Shown here piece after piece: positions 41,582 through 53,969 of a stretch of DNA of 64,000 bases. A model generated the notes under the pieces. The model worked only from the letters and a program-made list of their open reading frames with translations, did not search any database and had not been told where the DNA came from. Every line of letters begins with the position of its first letter. The first letter of the stretch is position 1. The position numbers and the translations under genes were made by a program. Location of the stretch: contig JACZZP010000012.1 of the NCBI GenBank assembly GCA_015183035.1, forward strand, positions 372,001 to 436,000, given 5' to 3'. The stretch comes from Meloidogyne chitwoodi. Its lineage: Eukaryota > Nematoda > Chromadorea > Rhabditida > Meloidogynidae.

Positions 41582-44500
41582 TTAATTTTCTTTAATATTT
41601 TCTTTTAAAATTTGTTTTAATAAACTAATAAATTCATTTGACTCTTTATACTCTAATTGACCCTTTTCAGACTCTAAACTAACTTTTTCTTGTTTTTCTA
41701 AAACATTTTTGTTTTCCTTTTCAGACTCAAATTCTTTCCCAAAATTAGCTCTTAAATTTTCTATAAAAGGCTCTGTCACTTGTTTTATTTGTTTAAACAC
41801 TTGTAGCACACTTAACTTATTTTTTTCAACTTGTTTTTCAATTGAATAATAAAGTTTAAATTCTTCATTATTTTCTTCTAAATTTTAAAAAGAAAAATTT
41901 AAAAGAAAAATCAAAAATTTTTTTAAATTAAATTTTTTGTATTTATGTGCTTTGGGTCCCCCCTTTTTTCAAAATTATAAAATATTAAAAATTAATACAA
42001 ATAATATTTTATTTGAAATAACTCATCGAGCTGAGTCGGAAAAGACCAAAATAACTTAATTTGATTAGACTTGAAAAAAGATATAATAAATGGAAACTAT
42101 TTTCCGCGAAAATAACTGGAAGCAGCCTCGGTAATCACTAGATTTAATCGTTCATAACTTTGTTCAAATCTAACAAAATTAACTTATTTTGGTATCATTC
42201 GACTCAGCTCAATGAGTTCTTTCAAATAAAATATTATTTGTATTAGTTTTTAATATTTTTATAATTTTGAAAAAAGGGGGACCCAAAGTACAATTACCTA
42301 ATTTTTATTTTTTAAGTGTCGGATCGTTGGATATCTACAAAAAATAAAAAAACAAACCTTTAGTTTTAACAGTACTAATTAAATTATTTCCAACAACATT
42401 TTCTCTTAGACTTTTTGAGTTGCAACCTAATAAATTTGAAAATCTTTTTGAACCACCAAATCCTCTTTTTGAACCAAAACTTGATTTTAAACTACTACTT
42501 TTAGTCACTTTATTTTTTAATTCTTCTTCCTCTTCTTCTGAATTATTTAAATTATTATCTAACCAATAATTGAAGCTTAAGTCATTTTTGGAATTTCCAA
42601 TGTTTAAATCTTCCATTCTTATTTGTTCTGAATATTCAAAAATATTTTTTTCATAATTTTCAGAATTTAATAAATCTTTTATTTTCATCATATCCTTGTC
42701 AAATTCATCTCTTTTTTCTTTTATTTTTTCTAAGCTTTTTAATGATTGTTCAGAATTTAAAGCCAAACGGTACGAATTATTATAAAGTTTTTCAATAGAA
42801 TTATTTAATTCTGAATATAAATTTAATTTTTTGTAATTTATTGTTATTTCTTTTAATTCTTTCTAAAAATTAATTAATTTTATTTAATTTTATTAATTTA
42901 ATTATTTTATTTTAATTCTAAATTTAGAAATTCTCATTTTGCAATGATTTTTTGACTTTATTTAATTTTATAACACTTTAACTCCCTTTATAAGGACACC
43001 CTAAGGGACACACAAAGGTATATGTCAGAGTTATCCAATATGTCCCATTTTATTTTAAAAAACACGGATTAGGACAAGCAAATAGGGGTGTGTCCTTTGT
43101 GTCCTTATAACGAGAGTCACCTAATTAATTTATTAATTACAATCCCGTTATAGGGACACCCCCGAAATGTGTCAACGAATGTCTTTTATTCAATATAACT
43201 TTATATTCGACGCTTTTTTGGTTGGAAAAACCTTAAATTGACTGGAACATGGGTGTCCTTATAACGAGAGTCAATTATATATTTAATTAAAAATTGTAAA
43301 TTTACATTTTGCTTAATATCCTCATTTATATAATTAGCAATTTTTTCTACAACAGAATTATAGTCATCCATAAATTTTAGCATGCTATTTAAAGTTTCTT
43401 GTTTCATTTTTATTAGTATTAATTCATTTTTAATTTTTGTTTTTTGTTCCAAAATATCTTTTATTCTGTTTTGTATTTTTGTTTCTGATTTTTTAACCGG
43501 TCCTTCTTCTGTTTGTATTTTTGTTAATTCTGATTTTTTAACCGGTCCTTCTTCTGTTTGTATTTTTGTTAATTCTGATTTTTTAACCGGTCCTTCTTCT
43601 GTTTGTATTTTTGTTAATTCTGATTTTTTAACCGGTCCTTCTTCTGTTTGTATTTTTGTTAATTCTGATTTTGAATTTTTGTTCAGAAAGTTGTATTCCG
43701 CTTTTATGTTTTTTACAGATTCTGATTTTTCCTCTATTTCATTGTTCAGTTTTTCAATAGCAAATATCAAAAAGTTTTTTAGATTTTCATTTTTATAGCT
43801 TAAGTCGTTTACAAATTTTTCGATGTCCATACCAACAGATTGAATAAATTTGATTTCTTTTAATTTTTCAAATTTTTTTAATAGTCTTTTTCTGAATTAA
43901 CAAAAATATACTATTAAAAAAATTTATAATCAGAATTTTAAAAAAAATAAGAAATTTCAAGAGAAAATTCTGTTAGAAACAGGATTGATATTTTTAGATA
44001 AAATTGTTTAGTTTCTTATATTTAATATAAAAATTAAAAAAAAATAAATTTACCTCAATCTTAATTCTCCAAATTTTGACTTAACATATTTTCCTTCATT
44101 AAAATATTCACACCATTCTTTAAAAAATAAAGTTTGGCCTTCATTGTCAGTCAAAAGCCAATTTTTTGGATTATTACCTTCACAATTTGGCTTTAAATTT
44201 CCAATTTTAATTTTTTTATTTTCTTCTATAATTCCACATTGTGTAAAATCATAATTTTCTGTTACCAAATATCTTATATAACCTTTCAAATTATTTTTAA
44301 ATTTTTCTTCAATATTTTTAATTTTATTTTGATAAATTAATTTTAATTCGTTTATGTTTTTGCGTATGTTTGAAAATTGTTTTGTCAAATTAAAATAATC
44401 AGTTGGATATTCTTTGAGAATTTCAATTATTTTTGTCAATGGGATATTTGTTTCTTTCTAAAAAATTTATTTTTTAATTTTTAAAAAAATATTTTTATTT

Positions 44501-46423
44501 TTTGTAATTAAAAAAAAAATATTTTAAATTTTTAAAAATTTTATTAATTTTTAAAAAAGACAAAAAAGGAAAAATAAAAAAGAGCAGCCTCGGTAATCAC
44601 TTGGAAGCTAACAGAGAAAGTTAACTTACTCTGCGCTCTCTGCCTTTGTATGACTAAACTACCCCACCTTTTTTATTTTAACATAACTTTTTTTTTAATT
44701 TATATAAAAATATGAACTAAAAATTTAAAAATAGGTAATAAAATTAGCTTTATTTAAAAATTAAAGTTTGTAAAATTTGGTCAATTTTTGATAAATTTTA
44801 AGAAGAAAAAACGACAAAATAATCTGTTTGGACAGACATCTGGACATTTTTTTAAACTGAAATCGGGAGGGAGTTCAGCCCCTTAGACATTCACTATAAT
44901 TCTGTAACACAGTCATATTTATATCTCTGGAATTCTGTTTTTGTAAAAAAATTTTATCAATTATCTTTCAAATTAAACTTTTAAAAAATTGGCGCCTTCT
45001 CCCAGGAGATGTTTCCAAAAAGAGATAAATTAAAACCTCTAGACTATTTTAAATAATTTATACCTGATGGTCATAAAGTGTTGTTTTTATCTCTGCCTCA
45101 TCCATTAAATTTTGATCTCTATACTTTTGTTTTACAAAATTTTTCAATTTAAAGGTTTTCATTGTTTGAGGTGTTTGAACCATTTCTCCCAATTTATCAA
45201 TTAATTTATCCGTTTTTTCTTTATCTTTTCCATATTGACATTCTTCAAGCATGTCTTTAATTTCACCATAAGTTGAATAATTAAAATCTGAAAAATAATC
45301 CACTGCTAATTTTTTATCTAATTCTGCTAATTCTTCATTTTTTTCTTTAATTTCTTTAATTTCTTTAAAATTATCAATTTTTGAAAAATATTTTAAAAGT
45401 TGTTCGAGTAATTTGTTTATTTTTTCTTTTTTTAATTTAATTTTTTTATTTTCTTTTTTACTTTTGCTAAATAATGGATAAGAAGGAGCTGTTTTTCCTT
45501 TTTCAGACTGTTTGGAACTTTTTGATTTTTTCGGACTTTGAGTAAATTGGGAAAGACCTTTTCCACTTTTACTATGTAATACTATATTTTTTGGAATACT
45601 TTGATCTGTTCCAAAATTTTGACTTTCATTAGGTAACTTTTCATTAGAATGAAAGTCAAACTTTTCAGAAAATTCATTTAAACTTTTTTTTGATTCTTCA
45701 GTTCCATCAAGTGATTTATGGTAATTATCAACATTTTTTTGACTTAAACTTTGCATTAATTTTTCAAATTCAGGATCATATAAATTCTCCTCTTCTTCTT
45801 CAGCAGAACCTTTAAGTGCATCAACAGCTTTTTCATGTAAATCAAAAATATTTGTATATAAATCTTTAAATTTTTTCTCTTCATTTTGATTATTTTGATA
45901 TTTTCTATTAATTTTAAAAGATTAACAATATAATTTTTTTATTAAATATTTTTTAAAAATAACTATTTCGACACAAACAGGCCAACTAAAAGTTTTTCTA
46001 ATTTAATTAAATTGGAACAAAATAATCTTGAAAAATTTTGGGTTTCCCAATACTTGGGTTTCAAGTAAAATTGAAAATTCAGTAAAAATTAAAAAACAAG
46101 GCAAGAATGAAATTTTGAGAAAAGAAAAAAAGAGGGGTTAATTAATTAATTATTTTTATTTAAAAAAATAAAATTACTAACAAAAATCCTTGGAATGGTC
46201 CAAATATATCTCCATTGAGGGCATCTTTAGCTTCTTCACTTTTTAATTCGCTACTTTTATTCTCACTTTTATTTTCCTCACTTGTAAATTTCTTTTCTGT
46301 TGCAAAAAATTCACTACTTTTGGGTGAATTAAACTCTTTTTCAGTTGATAAATCCATCGAAATAATATTAAAATTTGCAAATAATAATAATAAAAGGACT
46401 AATTTTTGTTTTTTCTTAAGCAT
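41582..46423 (-). CDS. secreted coiled-coil protein A, 6 exons
   Basis: Exons 46182-46423, 45064-45904, 44054-44457, 43306-43891, 42358-42862, 41582-41877 join in frame to 957 residues. Exon 1 is a signal peptide (MLKKKQKLVLLLLLFANFN) plus an acidic Ser/Glu/Lys segment. Exon 2 is Lys/Ser/Glu-rich. Exon 3 has a compact domain with LKEYPTDYFNL, KNNLKGYIRYL and a Cys pair (QCG ... NCEG). Exons 4-6 are coiled coil, with four identical 15-residue repeats (KSELTKIQTEEGPVK) in exon 4. All six exon units have counterparts in gene B at 53970-59199 with the same intron phases. Unknown family; likely exported, possibly an effector-like protein, by inference. Confidence 0.7.
41947..42291. repeat. foldback element in intron 5 of gene A
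   Basis: GTGCTTTGGGTCCCCC at the left pairs with GGGGGACCCAAAGTAC at the right; arms are ~140 bp. The loop contains GCAGCCTCGGTAATCAC. Arm motifs (GGTATCATTCGACTCAGCTC) recur near 13600 and 30370. Confidence 0.85.
42976..43273. repeat. two tandem MITEs with TIR CTCYCGTTATAAGGACAC
   Basis: Inverted ends at 42976/43115 and 43142/43273, each CTC(C/T)C(G/T)TTATA(A/G)GGACAC against GTGTCCTTATAACGAGAG, so two ~130-bp units lie side by side in the intron between exons 4 and 5 of gene A. Confidence 0.65.
43488..43672. repeat. 45-bp coding repeat x4 in gene A
   Basis: Four tandem copies, identical at nucleotide level as far as I can read, encoding KSELTKIQTEEGPVK. The antisense ORF here is an artefact of the repeat. 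Confidence 0.9.
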
Positions 46424-46599
46424 TTTTAAATTCTAAAAAATAATTAATTAATTTAATTTTAAAAAAGACAAAATATTATTATTTTTTGGTAGGTATTTTG
46501 GTCGGTAGGTGATTTGTCTGTTAGGTGAGTTGCCCCGGACTCACATTTTAAGGGGTCAGTTAACCTCCAACAATCCTCTGGGTATTTATAGTTTTGTTT

Positions 46600-46880
46600 T
46601 TCTTTCGTTTTTTAAATCAACCTTTTTAGTGACGGATACGGTAGAAAGAAACTTGCGGAATGAAACTTGCGGGATACCCACTAAAGTTTAAAATAAGTTT
46701 ATTTATTTCTGCCCGTAGTGCGCAACTTGAGGACGAACTTTTGAGGATAGACATTTGAGGACGACATTTGAGGATCGACATTTGCGGACGACATTTGAGG
46801 ACGAGAATTTTGAGGAACGACATTTGAGGACGAAAAATGAGGACGACTTTTGAGTACGACATATAAGGACTGTAATTCGA
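46600..46880 (+). repeat. TTGAGGACGAC subterminal repeat arm (left)
   Basis: Degenerate ~11-16 bp units TTGAGGACGAC/ATTTGAGGA from about 46730. The reverse complement lies at 51063-51235, so they form inverted arms around the transposase gene. The preceding GTGCGCAACTTGAGGACGAA matches the other arm's TGTGCGACATTTGAGGACGA. Confidence 0.7.
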
Positions 46881-47515
46881 TAAAAAAAATAAAAAGTTAT
46901 TATTAATAAATAATTTTATATTTTTTACAATAAATTAGCCATTTATTTATTAAATTTAATTTTTAAAAAATAAAAAATATGTGTTTTTTATTTAATGATT
47001 TTGATAAAAGGAGATAGGCAAAAATTGAATTAGTTTCCAATGTACTATTATAAAAAAAATTTTAAATTGTGCGAAATTAAATTACTAAAAAAATCCAATT
47101 ACATTAAAAATACTGTGTTTGTGTGGGAAATATAAAGAAGAAAATGTAATTATGGAAAAAAATTTGAAAGAATGTTCGTTTTTTTATAAAAATATTTTAA
47201 AAAGTAAAATATAATTATTAGAAAAGACAAGCTTTTTTGAAAATTAAATTATGGATATTTGTTAAGTAAAATATGTGAATGTAGAAGACTTTAAAAAAAT
47301 GTAAACATTCATAGAAAACGTATATGAATGAATTTAAAAAATTCTTCTTTAGAATTTCGTCCCCAAAAAATATATATTCCTTATATTTGGAAATTAATGT
47401 TTAAATAATTTTATTTTGTATTATATGGGCTTAGTTTGAGCTAAAAATTATGTCGATAATTGCAATTCTAGGCAAGTGACCAATTCTAAGACTCATTATG
47501 CTATTTATTCGAGTC

Positions 47516-47740
47516 CCGGAAAATTCCTCTCTGAGATTTCACTTCAATCTTTCTGAAAATTCTTCTCTGAACAAAATTGGAAAATTTTAGTTATTTTTAT
47601 AATTTTAATAAGATTATTCTGACATAATACAATTCTTTAAGTGATAAAAAATAATTTTTATAATAATATAAGAGTGATTTTTCAAAAGTGATATTTTCTA
47701 GAGGGAATAATCTCCTTGGAGAGGAATTTTCCGGACAACA
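47516..47740. mobile_element. foldback element CCGGAAAATTCCTCT, copy 2
   Basis: CCGGAAAATTCCTCTCTGAG at the left, GAGAGGAATTTTCCGG at the right; interior related to 40778-41013. Confidence 0.7.
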
Positions 47741-47878
47741 CTTCGTTATGATCTCGCGCAGTTTGAGCACTATACATAAGTTTAAAAATGTAGTAAAGCT
47801 TAAGTTTTTATGGGTTTTTTTGAATATAAGCTTAGTCTTAAAAAATTGGAAAATTAAAGCTTATCTATAGCTGAAATA

Positions 47879-48563
47879 ATGAATAAAATTATTCTTATTA
47901 TGGCTCTGACTATGTGTTATGTTAACGCAAGTTCAAATATATTTCTGTACTTGTATATACATATAAACGTATAAAGGTATATTTAGGGCTATAATTACTT
48001 TTGTACGTCACCTTGGTCGAGGAACAAGTTATTCAGTGCATGCAATGGAGAGACATGCTCTGCGATCAGCATCAGGGTCAATTGTAAGAGGTGGAGCTAA
48101 GAATTCTCTGAAAAAGGGGACAAAAGCTTTGGCCGCGAATTTCGTGGGTGGTGCAGTTGGAGGCGCAGCAGCGGAAACAGCTGCAAATTTATTATCATCA
48201 AAAAGTTAAATAAATTTTTCTTTAGTTTAATAAGTTTATAAATAGAACAATTGCCCTATTATTTTCCTATTATTGTGCGTGGACCGAAAAGAACTGAATT
48301 TTTTTTGGAACGCGAAGATATTGAAAATCATAATAATCTGTACAACTTTTTTGAATTAATGGAAAAAGCTGCTGGCCAATCTTTAGCAGCTTGTTGTTAT
48401 CTAGGTAACTAAAAATCTAATTAGTTTATCTTGATTTTAAGATGAAGATGGTGTTGCTAGAATGCTTATTCGTACTAGTAATATGGAAATTATACGAAAT
48501 AGAGCAACTACTATTAATCGGCAAACTTTTTTCAATTGTGATATTACTTGTCTACTCCCGTAG
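47879..48563 (+). CDS. small secreted protein, 4 exons
   Basis: Exons 47879-47946, 47987-48204, 48246-48404 and 48442-48563 join in frame (intron phases 2, 1, 1; introns 37-41 bp). The N-terminus is a signal peptide (MNKIILIMALTMCYVNASSN). The next exon is Arg/Ser-rich then Ala/Gly-rich (ANFVGGAVGGAAAETAANLL), and the rest is mixed, ending CDITCLLP. If intron 2 is retained, the protein stops at 48209. A Maverick-type terminal-repeat fragment begins about 30 bp after the stop. No family recognised. Confidence 0.5.
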
Positions 48564-48589
48564 ACTAAAAATACTATGCGATCGGCAAG

Positions 48590-48800
48590 CCGAAACTTCC
48601 GGATCAGCGCTTCAGGACTCAAACTTTTGGTCCAAAACTTGGATATAGATTTAATACCATGCTGCAAAATTGTTATATAAATTTTGTTCCGTAGTCATTT
48701 TGAAAAGGCAGAGATTAATTATTTTGTAAGCTTTTGTTGGCTTCCGGAAGTTTCGCTCCACCATACCGGCTGGTTAGGCCTTCAGCAAGCCATTTTCAAA
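48590..48800 (+). repeat. copy of the Maverick-type terminal repeat
   Basis: ACTTGGATATAGATTTAATACCATGCTGCAA... and TTCCGGAAGTTTCGCTC align with 19575-19720 of the left Maverick TIR and, inverted, with the right TIR. A further inverted copy lies at 51226-51380. The same terminal-repeat family therefore bounds a different gene content here. Confidence 0.7.
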
Positions 48801-48906
48801 ATTTTTCTTTTAATAAAAATAAATAATGTAAACATTACAGAACATAGTTTCATAAATCCTACACATATTTCCAATATTTTAATTTAATTATAACGTTATT
48901 TTAGGC

Positions 48907-50555
48907 ATGTTATTCCGTATACTAATCTTCTTTTTTTGTTTTAATGAGATTTTGAGTGTAGGAACAACAAAAAGGAAACCACTGGTATTCTTCGAAGGTT
49001 TCGAGTATAGACAAAAAGGTCGCTCAAGTGATGAAACAATTCAATATTGGCAATGCACAAGAAACGTTTGATTTTAAAAAATTTTTAAATTATTTTGGAA
49101 ATAATAGGATTGCCCTGGTCGAGCTCATTCTGACATAGGGTCTGAGGAATTACGTGTTATTACCCAGCATAATCATCCTCAAGTACGTAACTATCATGCA
49201 GTCCGTGAGCGTAAATAAGAACTAAAGCATCGAGCTTCAGCAAATCAAGCAGAACACTCAAGAGAACTTGTTGCTCAAGCATATCATGATTTATCAGACG
49301 CCCAGCTTATGGCAATGCCGAGCGGCTCGGCACTTGTGCGCCAGGTCCAACGACAACGTGTAGTGCCCGAGGCTAGAGCAGTTAATGCTGTAGAAGTTCA
49401 AAACATTGTAATCGGTGGTGAATTTGCAAATGATAATGACGGAAATCAATTCCTTCTGTATGATTCAAGAAACGGAGAACCAAATGAACCAGTTTTTTTT
49501 ATTTTTGCATCTCAACGAGGACTCGAAAGATTGAGAACATACCGTCACTGGAGCGGAGACGGAACCTTTAAAATTGTTCCATCTAATTTTTTGCAGATAT
49601 ACACACTTAATATTTTAATCGAACAATCTTCCTTACCTTCAGCGTATATTTTAATGACCAACAGAATTGCCAACACATATAGACGTATATTCCAAGTGCT
49701 ACACAACCATATCGGAGTTGCACCATTAAGCATCATGCTTGACTTCGAGCAAGGTTCTAATCAAGTTTTAAGACTAAATTTGAAAGTAAATTTAGCGGCA
49801 AAAATTGCGTTCCAAGATATATGGCCAGAAGTAGAAATTAGAATGTGTTTGTTTCACTTGAGTCAATCAATTACAAGGAGAATTCAGCGAGAAGGACTAG
49901 CTGAAAATTTTGATCAGAATGAAAATTTTAAAAGAACTGTCCGTTCGTTAGCATCTCTTGCATTTGTTCAAGTACAATCAGTTGCAAATTACTTCGAAAT
50001 TTTACAGCGAAACTCTCCACCGGCTGCAATGCCCATATTTCAATACTTCAAGAAGTTATTTAAAGTTATTTCATAATTAAATTATATTTTATTAATATAT
50101 TAAGCACATACATAATTCGTGAAAATAACCAGGCTGCTCTCTTCCCACCACTGCTATGGAATCATCATAACTCTGTTATATTAGATATGTGTCGGACAAA
50201 TAATGCACAGGAAGGTTATCACTTAGCACTCCGCAGACGCTTCCATAGTATGCATCCTCCGCTATCAAAGTTATCTACCTATAATTATGATACTATATTT
50301 TTCACTAATAGGCTTATTGTTACTATTAAAGACGAAGAAAGTATTATGCATGATCGGTTGCGTATCTACCAGCTTGATCCAACTCGAGGGTTGCAAATAA
50401 AACCCAGATCAAAAAAATATATAAATAACGATAGAGCAATCAAACATCTTGTTGAACGCTTCGATCAAATACAAAATCCAAACGAACAACAGATTTTAGA
50501 CCATCTACGTGCAATACAGTACAGACTTGCTGGCAATAATTTTGATGATTGGTGA
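48907..50555 (+). pseudogene. FLYWCH zinc finger / MULE-type transposase gene with in-frame stop
   Basis: Exons 48907-49065, 49108-50054 and 50105-50555. It starts after a TTTTAGGC acceptor. The first residues look like a signal peptide (MLFRILIFFFCF). A FLYWCH finger follows: KPLVFFEGFEYRQKGRSS, YWQCTRNDCPGRAH and QHNHP (Cys, Cys, His, His). A TAA at 49216-49218 interrupts the frame directly after RERK. The MULE transposase core follows: YRHWSGDGTFKIVP, PLSIMLDFEQ and CLFHLSQSITRRIQ. The last exon has MCRTNNAQEGYHLALRRRFH and HPPLSKL. Apart from the stop the protein looks complete. A 5'-truncated product, readthrough or decay are all possible. Confidence 0.75.
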
Positions 50556-51062
50556 CACTTTTATGGTCAAAAAATTCATATAACCTCCTTTATAAAAAAA
50601 TTACCTTAAATGCTCTACTAGAAGCCTTAGGTATTTATCTAAGGGTCTCTTTGGATGGGTTCCTAAAAAAATGAGCTTCTACTAAATCATTTAAGGTTAA
50701 CTATTAATAAAAAAACTTGGATATGACTGAAATAAAATTATGAGTTTATTTTTTTAATTATTTCTTTTATTTTATTTTTTAATAATTTTTCTTTTTTAGT
50801 TTATTTAGTTCCATGTGTTTTGTTTTTTAAATATTTTTATTATGTTATTTATTTTACTTTGTTTTATTTTTTTGTGATGTGGTTTGTTGGTGCCTGTCTA
50901 CGGTTACGGGCCGAAACAGGCGTTATATGTTATTGTGAGGGACCGTACTGATGATGGCCCGCCCTCATTATTTTTACAAAATCGTTAAATAGATTTTTTC
51001 TTTAAAATTCTGGGTACGTTCCAAGGTTCATACTTCAAATTCTACTAACTTGTCTGCATTAT

Positions 51063-51380
51063 TTTTTTATTCCTATATTGTCCTCAAATGTCGTCCTCAA
51101 ATGTCTGTTCCTCAAAAGTTCCTCCTCAAGTGTCCGTCCTCAAAAGTTCATCCTCAAAGGTCGTCCTCAAATAACGTTCCTCAAAAGTCTATCCTCAAAT
51201 GTCTATCCTCAAAAGTTCGTCCTCAAATGTCGCACAACCTTTCTGCCTTTTTAAAAGGTCAACTAGTAAAATAATTTATTTAACAATTTTGTAGCATTTT
51301 ATTAATTCTATATTCAAGTTTTGAAAAAAAAGTTTGAGTCTAACAAGAAATTTTAGCTTCGCAAGTTTCAGCCTCCCACA
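51063..51380 (-). repeat. right inverted arm: GTCCTCAAATGTC repeats plus terminal-repeat copy
   Basis: 51063-51235 is the inverted partner of the TTGAGGACGAC array at 46730-46880. 51236-51380, read in reverse, matches the Maverick-type terminal repeat (AATATAGAATTAATAAAATG, CTACAAAATTGTTAAATAAA). Confidence 0.7.
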
Positions 51381-53720
51381 GATGGGAAGGTTAAATTCTC
51401 AAAATAAATAGATCGAAAAAAAGTTTTGCTATTATTTGACCTTCTTGGTTGTATTTATTTCTTAAATTTAATTTTATAAGGTTCTCTTTTGACTAAACTT
51501 TTATAATTAATAATTTTAAAAATTTAAAATTAAATGAAAAAGACAATTAAATTGGGAAGGATTGACTCAATTTAAATATTAAAAGAAGCTAGACAATAAG
51601 AAGAGTCATTTGATTTAGTAAAGGATTTTTTATTTATTTCTATTTAAAATACCCAAATCACATGAATACTAGCTTTATGACTTAGGGCATTTTATTGTTA
51701 TCGCGAGATTTTTTGAACACGTGTGTCAGACAATTCCACAATTTAAATTAAAAAGTACATTCTCTCAATTAATTTAAATTTTGCCCTCTAATTAAATAAA
51801 AATTTATTTATAATTAAATAATTAATTATTTTAATTAATTATTTGAAAAAAAAATAATTAGAGAGGTAAAATTTCGGTACTTGAAAGAAAAAATATAAAT
51901 TATGTGTATTCAAAGCAATGCTCGTAAAGTTCAAGTTCCGGGACTGGAACGACGGAACTACCAAATTCCTGGAAATTGTTTGGAACCTCTTCTGGGACTA
52001 ATTCCAAAAGTCTATTTTCCACATTTAACAACTTTTAATTTTTTTGCAGATTAAATACGTTGTGGTACTGTTTTGATCATGGGAGCTTCCTCAGATTATT
52101 AACACCTGTGGATTAGTGTTATTCAAGGTAAGGTAATAAGGCGGTAATTTTCGGTATTAATTTACCGTACCGGTCCATTTAAAAATCGGTACTTTTCGCA
52201 AATGTAATTTTCGACATTACCGTTTTAGGATGCATTTGTAGTTGTTGGCTATCTACATGTATGAGAAAGGCGTTTGAAGTTAGTAAGGGTCTTTGCATTT
52301 TTGGCGTTAGGAAAATTGTACGCTTATTTCTCCTTTTTAATCATAGTATATCTTTTGGCACAGATCTCTTTATTTCGAAATTATTTATAAAATATTATTT
52401 TATTTAAAAACTTGAAGATTTATTCTATTAATTTTATTAACAAATGTAAATCATTTTTATTTGTTCTCATATCATTGCTTTTCTTTTATTTACTGAAAAT
52501 TTTATTTAAAAAATTTATTAAAAAATGTAGTTTAGTTTGAATATTGTATCAGCGTATTTTTGCTTTATTTTAATTAAAAATAAAATTTTATTTTATGAAG
52601 CAGTAGATGAAGAATTATAAAGATTTGGGAAATTTTTATAAAAAATTTTATTTGTAGATAAGTATATATAAATGTGCCAAACAATTAGGTTTTTTTTCAC
52701 TCTTTATCTAATATTATTTTTCTACCTAACCTGTTTGACACACGACACTATTTTTTTCATTTAAAGATGACCACGCCTATTAATCGTCGGTTGGCTTCTC
52801 CTATTAAACTAAATCACTTCTACTTAATTTTTTGCTTAATTCTTCTACCTTTTTGATTGCTCGAAGTTGTTGGGGTTTTTCGCTTTTTATCGGGTTCTTT
52901 ACTTAGGTTTTGTTTTATGGGAGTAAATAAAATTATAATATCGGACTTCTCGGCACAGAGCCGAAATTAAGCCATAAATCGTTTTTGTTTATTTGCAGGG
53001 ATTAAGCCAACCAACGTCCCTATTTTGATCCTTTATTATATAATATTTGTGTGGCGTCCAAGCTGTTATTGGCGTCTAATAAAGTTATTTGGCATTTGTG
53101 TGTATTTATTTTTTTGGTAAAATTAAATTGCGCCATTGGCGTATGCAAAACAATAAAATTATTGGTCGCGTCATAATTAGTGTCGCTTTTTTCAACAACG
53201 TTTTAGAAAAAAAAATTTAAAAATTTTTTTTTTAATGTTAAATAATATAAAATTAATTTTTACAAAATAGTTTTATAAATAAATGATAATATTAAATAAA
53301 ATATATTTTAAAAATTTGTTCAAAAAAATATTATAGAAAAATATTTACATAAATTAAAAAATATAAATATTAAATAAATTTATAATTATATGAAATTGGA
53401 GGGAAAAAATAAGGAAAAAAACATTTTGATCCAAAAAACTCAAATTTCTACAGTTATGAATATTTTAAAAAATATTTTTTTAATAAATCACAAGGGGATG
53501 GGTTAATTCAAAGGTGTGGGATTGAATAGAATAAATTAAAAAAATTAAAAAATTAAAAAAAAAAATAAAAAAAAATAGAAAAATTCTTCAAAACTAAAAA
53601 GATAATTCATTGAAACTCGAAACTAAAAAGATCAAACTTCGAAAATTAAAAAACAAAAATATAATTGTAAATATTTAAAGATCACATTTTGTTATATACA
53701 TTCCTTTTCTATTTTTTGTT
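51381..53720. other. long AT-rich intergenic stretch, no gene seen
   Basis: Only tiny ORFs. One 29-codon ORF at 52767 follows an AAAG and is not convincing. A TACCGTACCGG-rich patch near 52150-52230 looks like transposon debris. Confidence 0.5.
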
Positions 53721-53728
53721 CTTTCCTG

Positions 53729-53930
53729 TTATGTTTCCGCAACTTTTTGTCCGCAAGTAATAATATTAATTTTCTCAAAGAGATTATTTTGGAGGCATAA
53801 AATCAACAATCTTAAAATTTATAAATTCCTATTCTTTTCACATCTTCTCTCCAAGAAACTCCCGACCTTTAAGAAAATAAATTTATTACTTGCGGACAAA
53901 AAGTTGCGGACATTTGTGAACATAACAGTA
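53729..53930. mobile_element. MITE with TIR containing TTGCGGACAAA
   Basis: GTTATGTTTCCGCAACTTTT at the left pairs with AAAAAGTTGCGGACATTTGT ... AACATAAC at the right over ~45 bp. Similar TTGCGGACAAA pieces occur near 185 and 13790. Confidence 0.7.
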
Positions 53931-53969
53931 AACAACCTTTTTTTTTACAAAATTCTCTTTTTTTAAAAA

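Noticed and set aside
43382..43798. Forward-strand ORF opposite gene A exon 4
   Set aside because: Antisense of the 45-bp repeat; the minus-strand frame has matching paralogue and splice phases.
52767..52856. 29-codon ORF as a small gene
   Set aside because: Too short, no splice or domain support.
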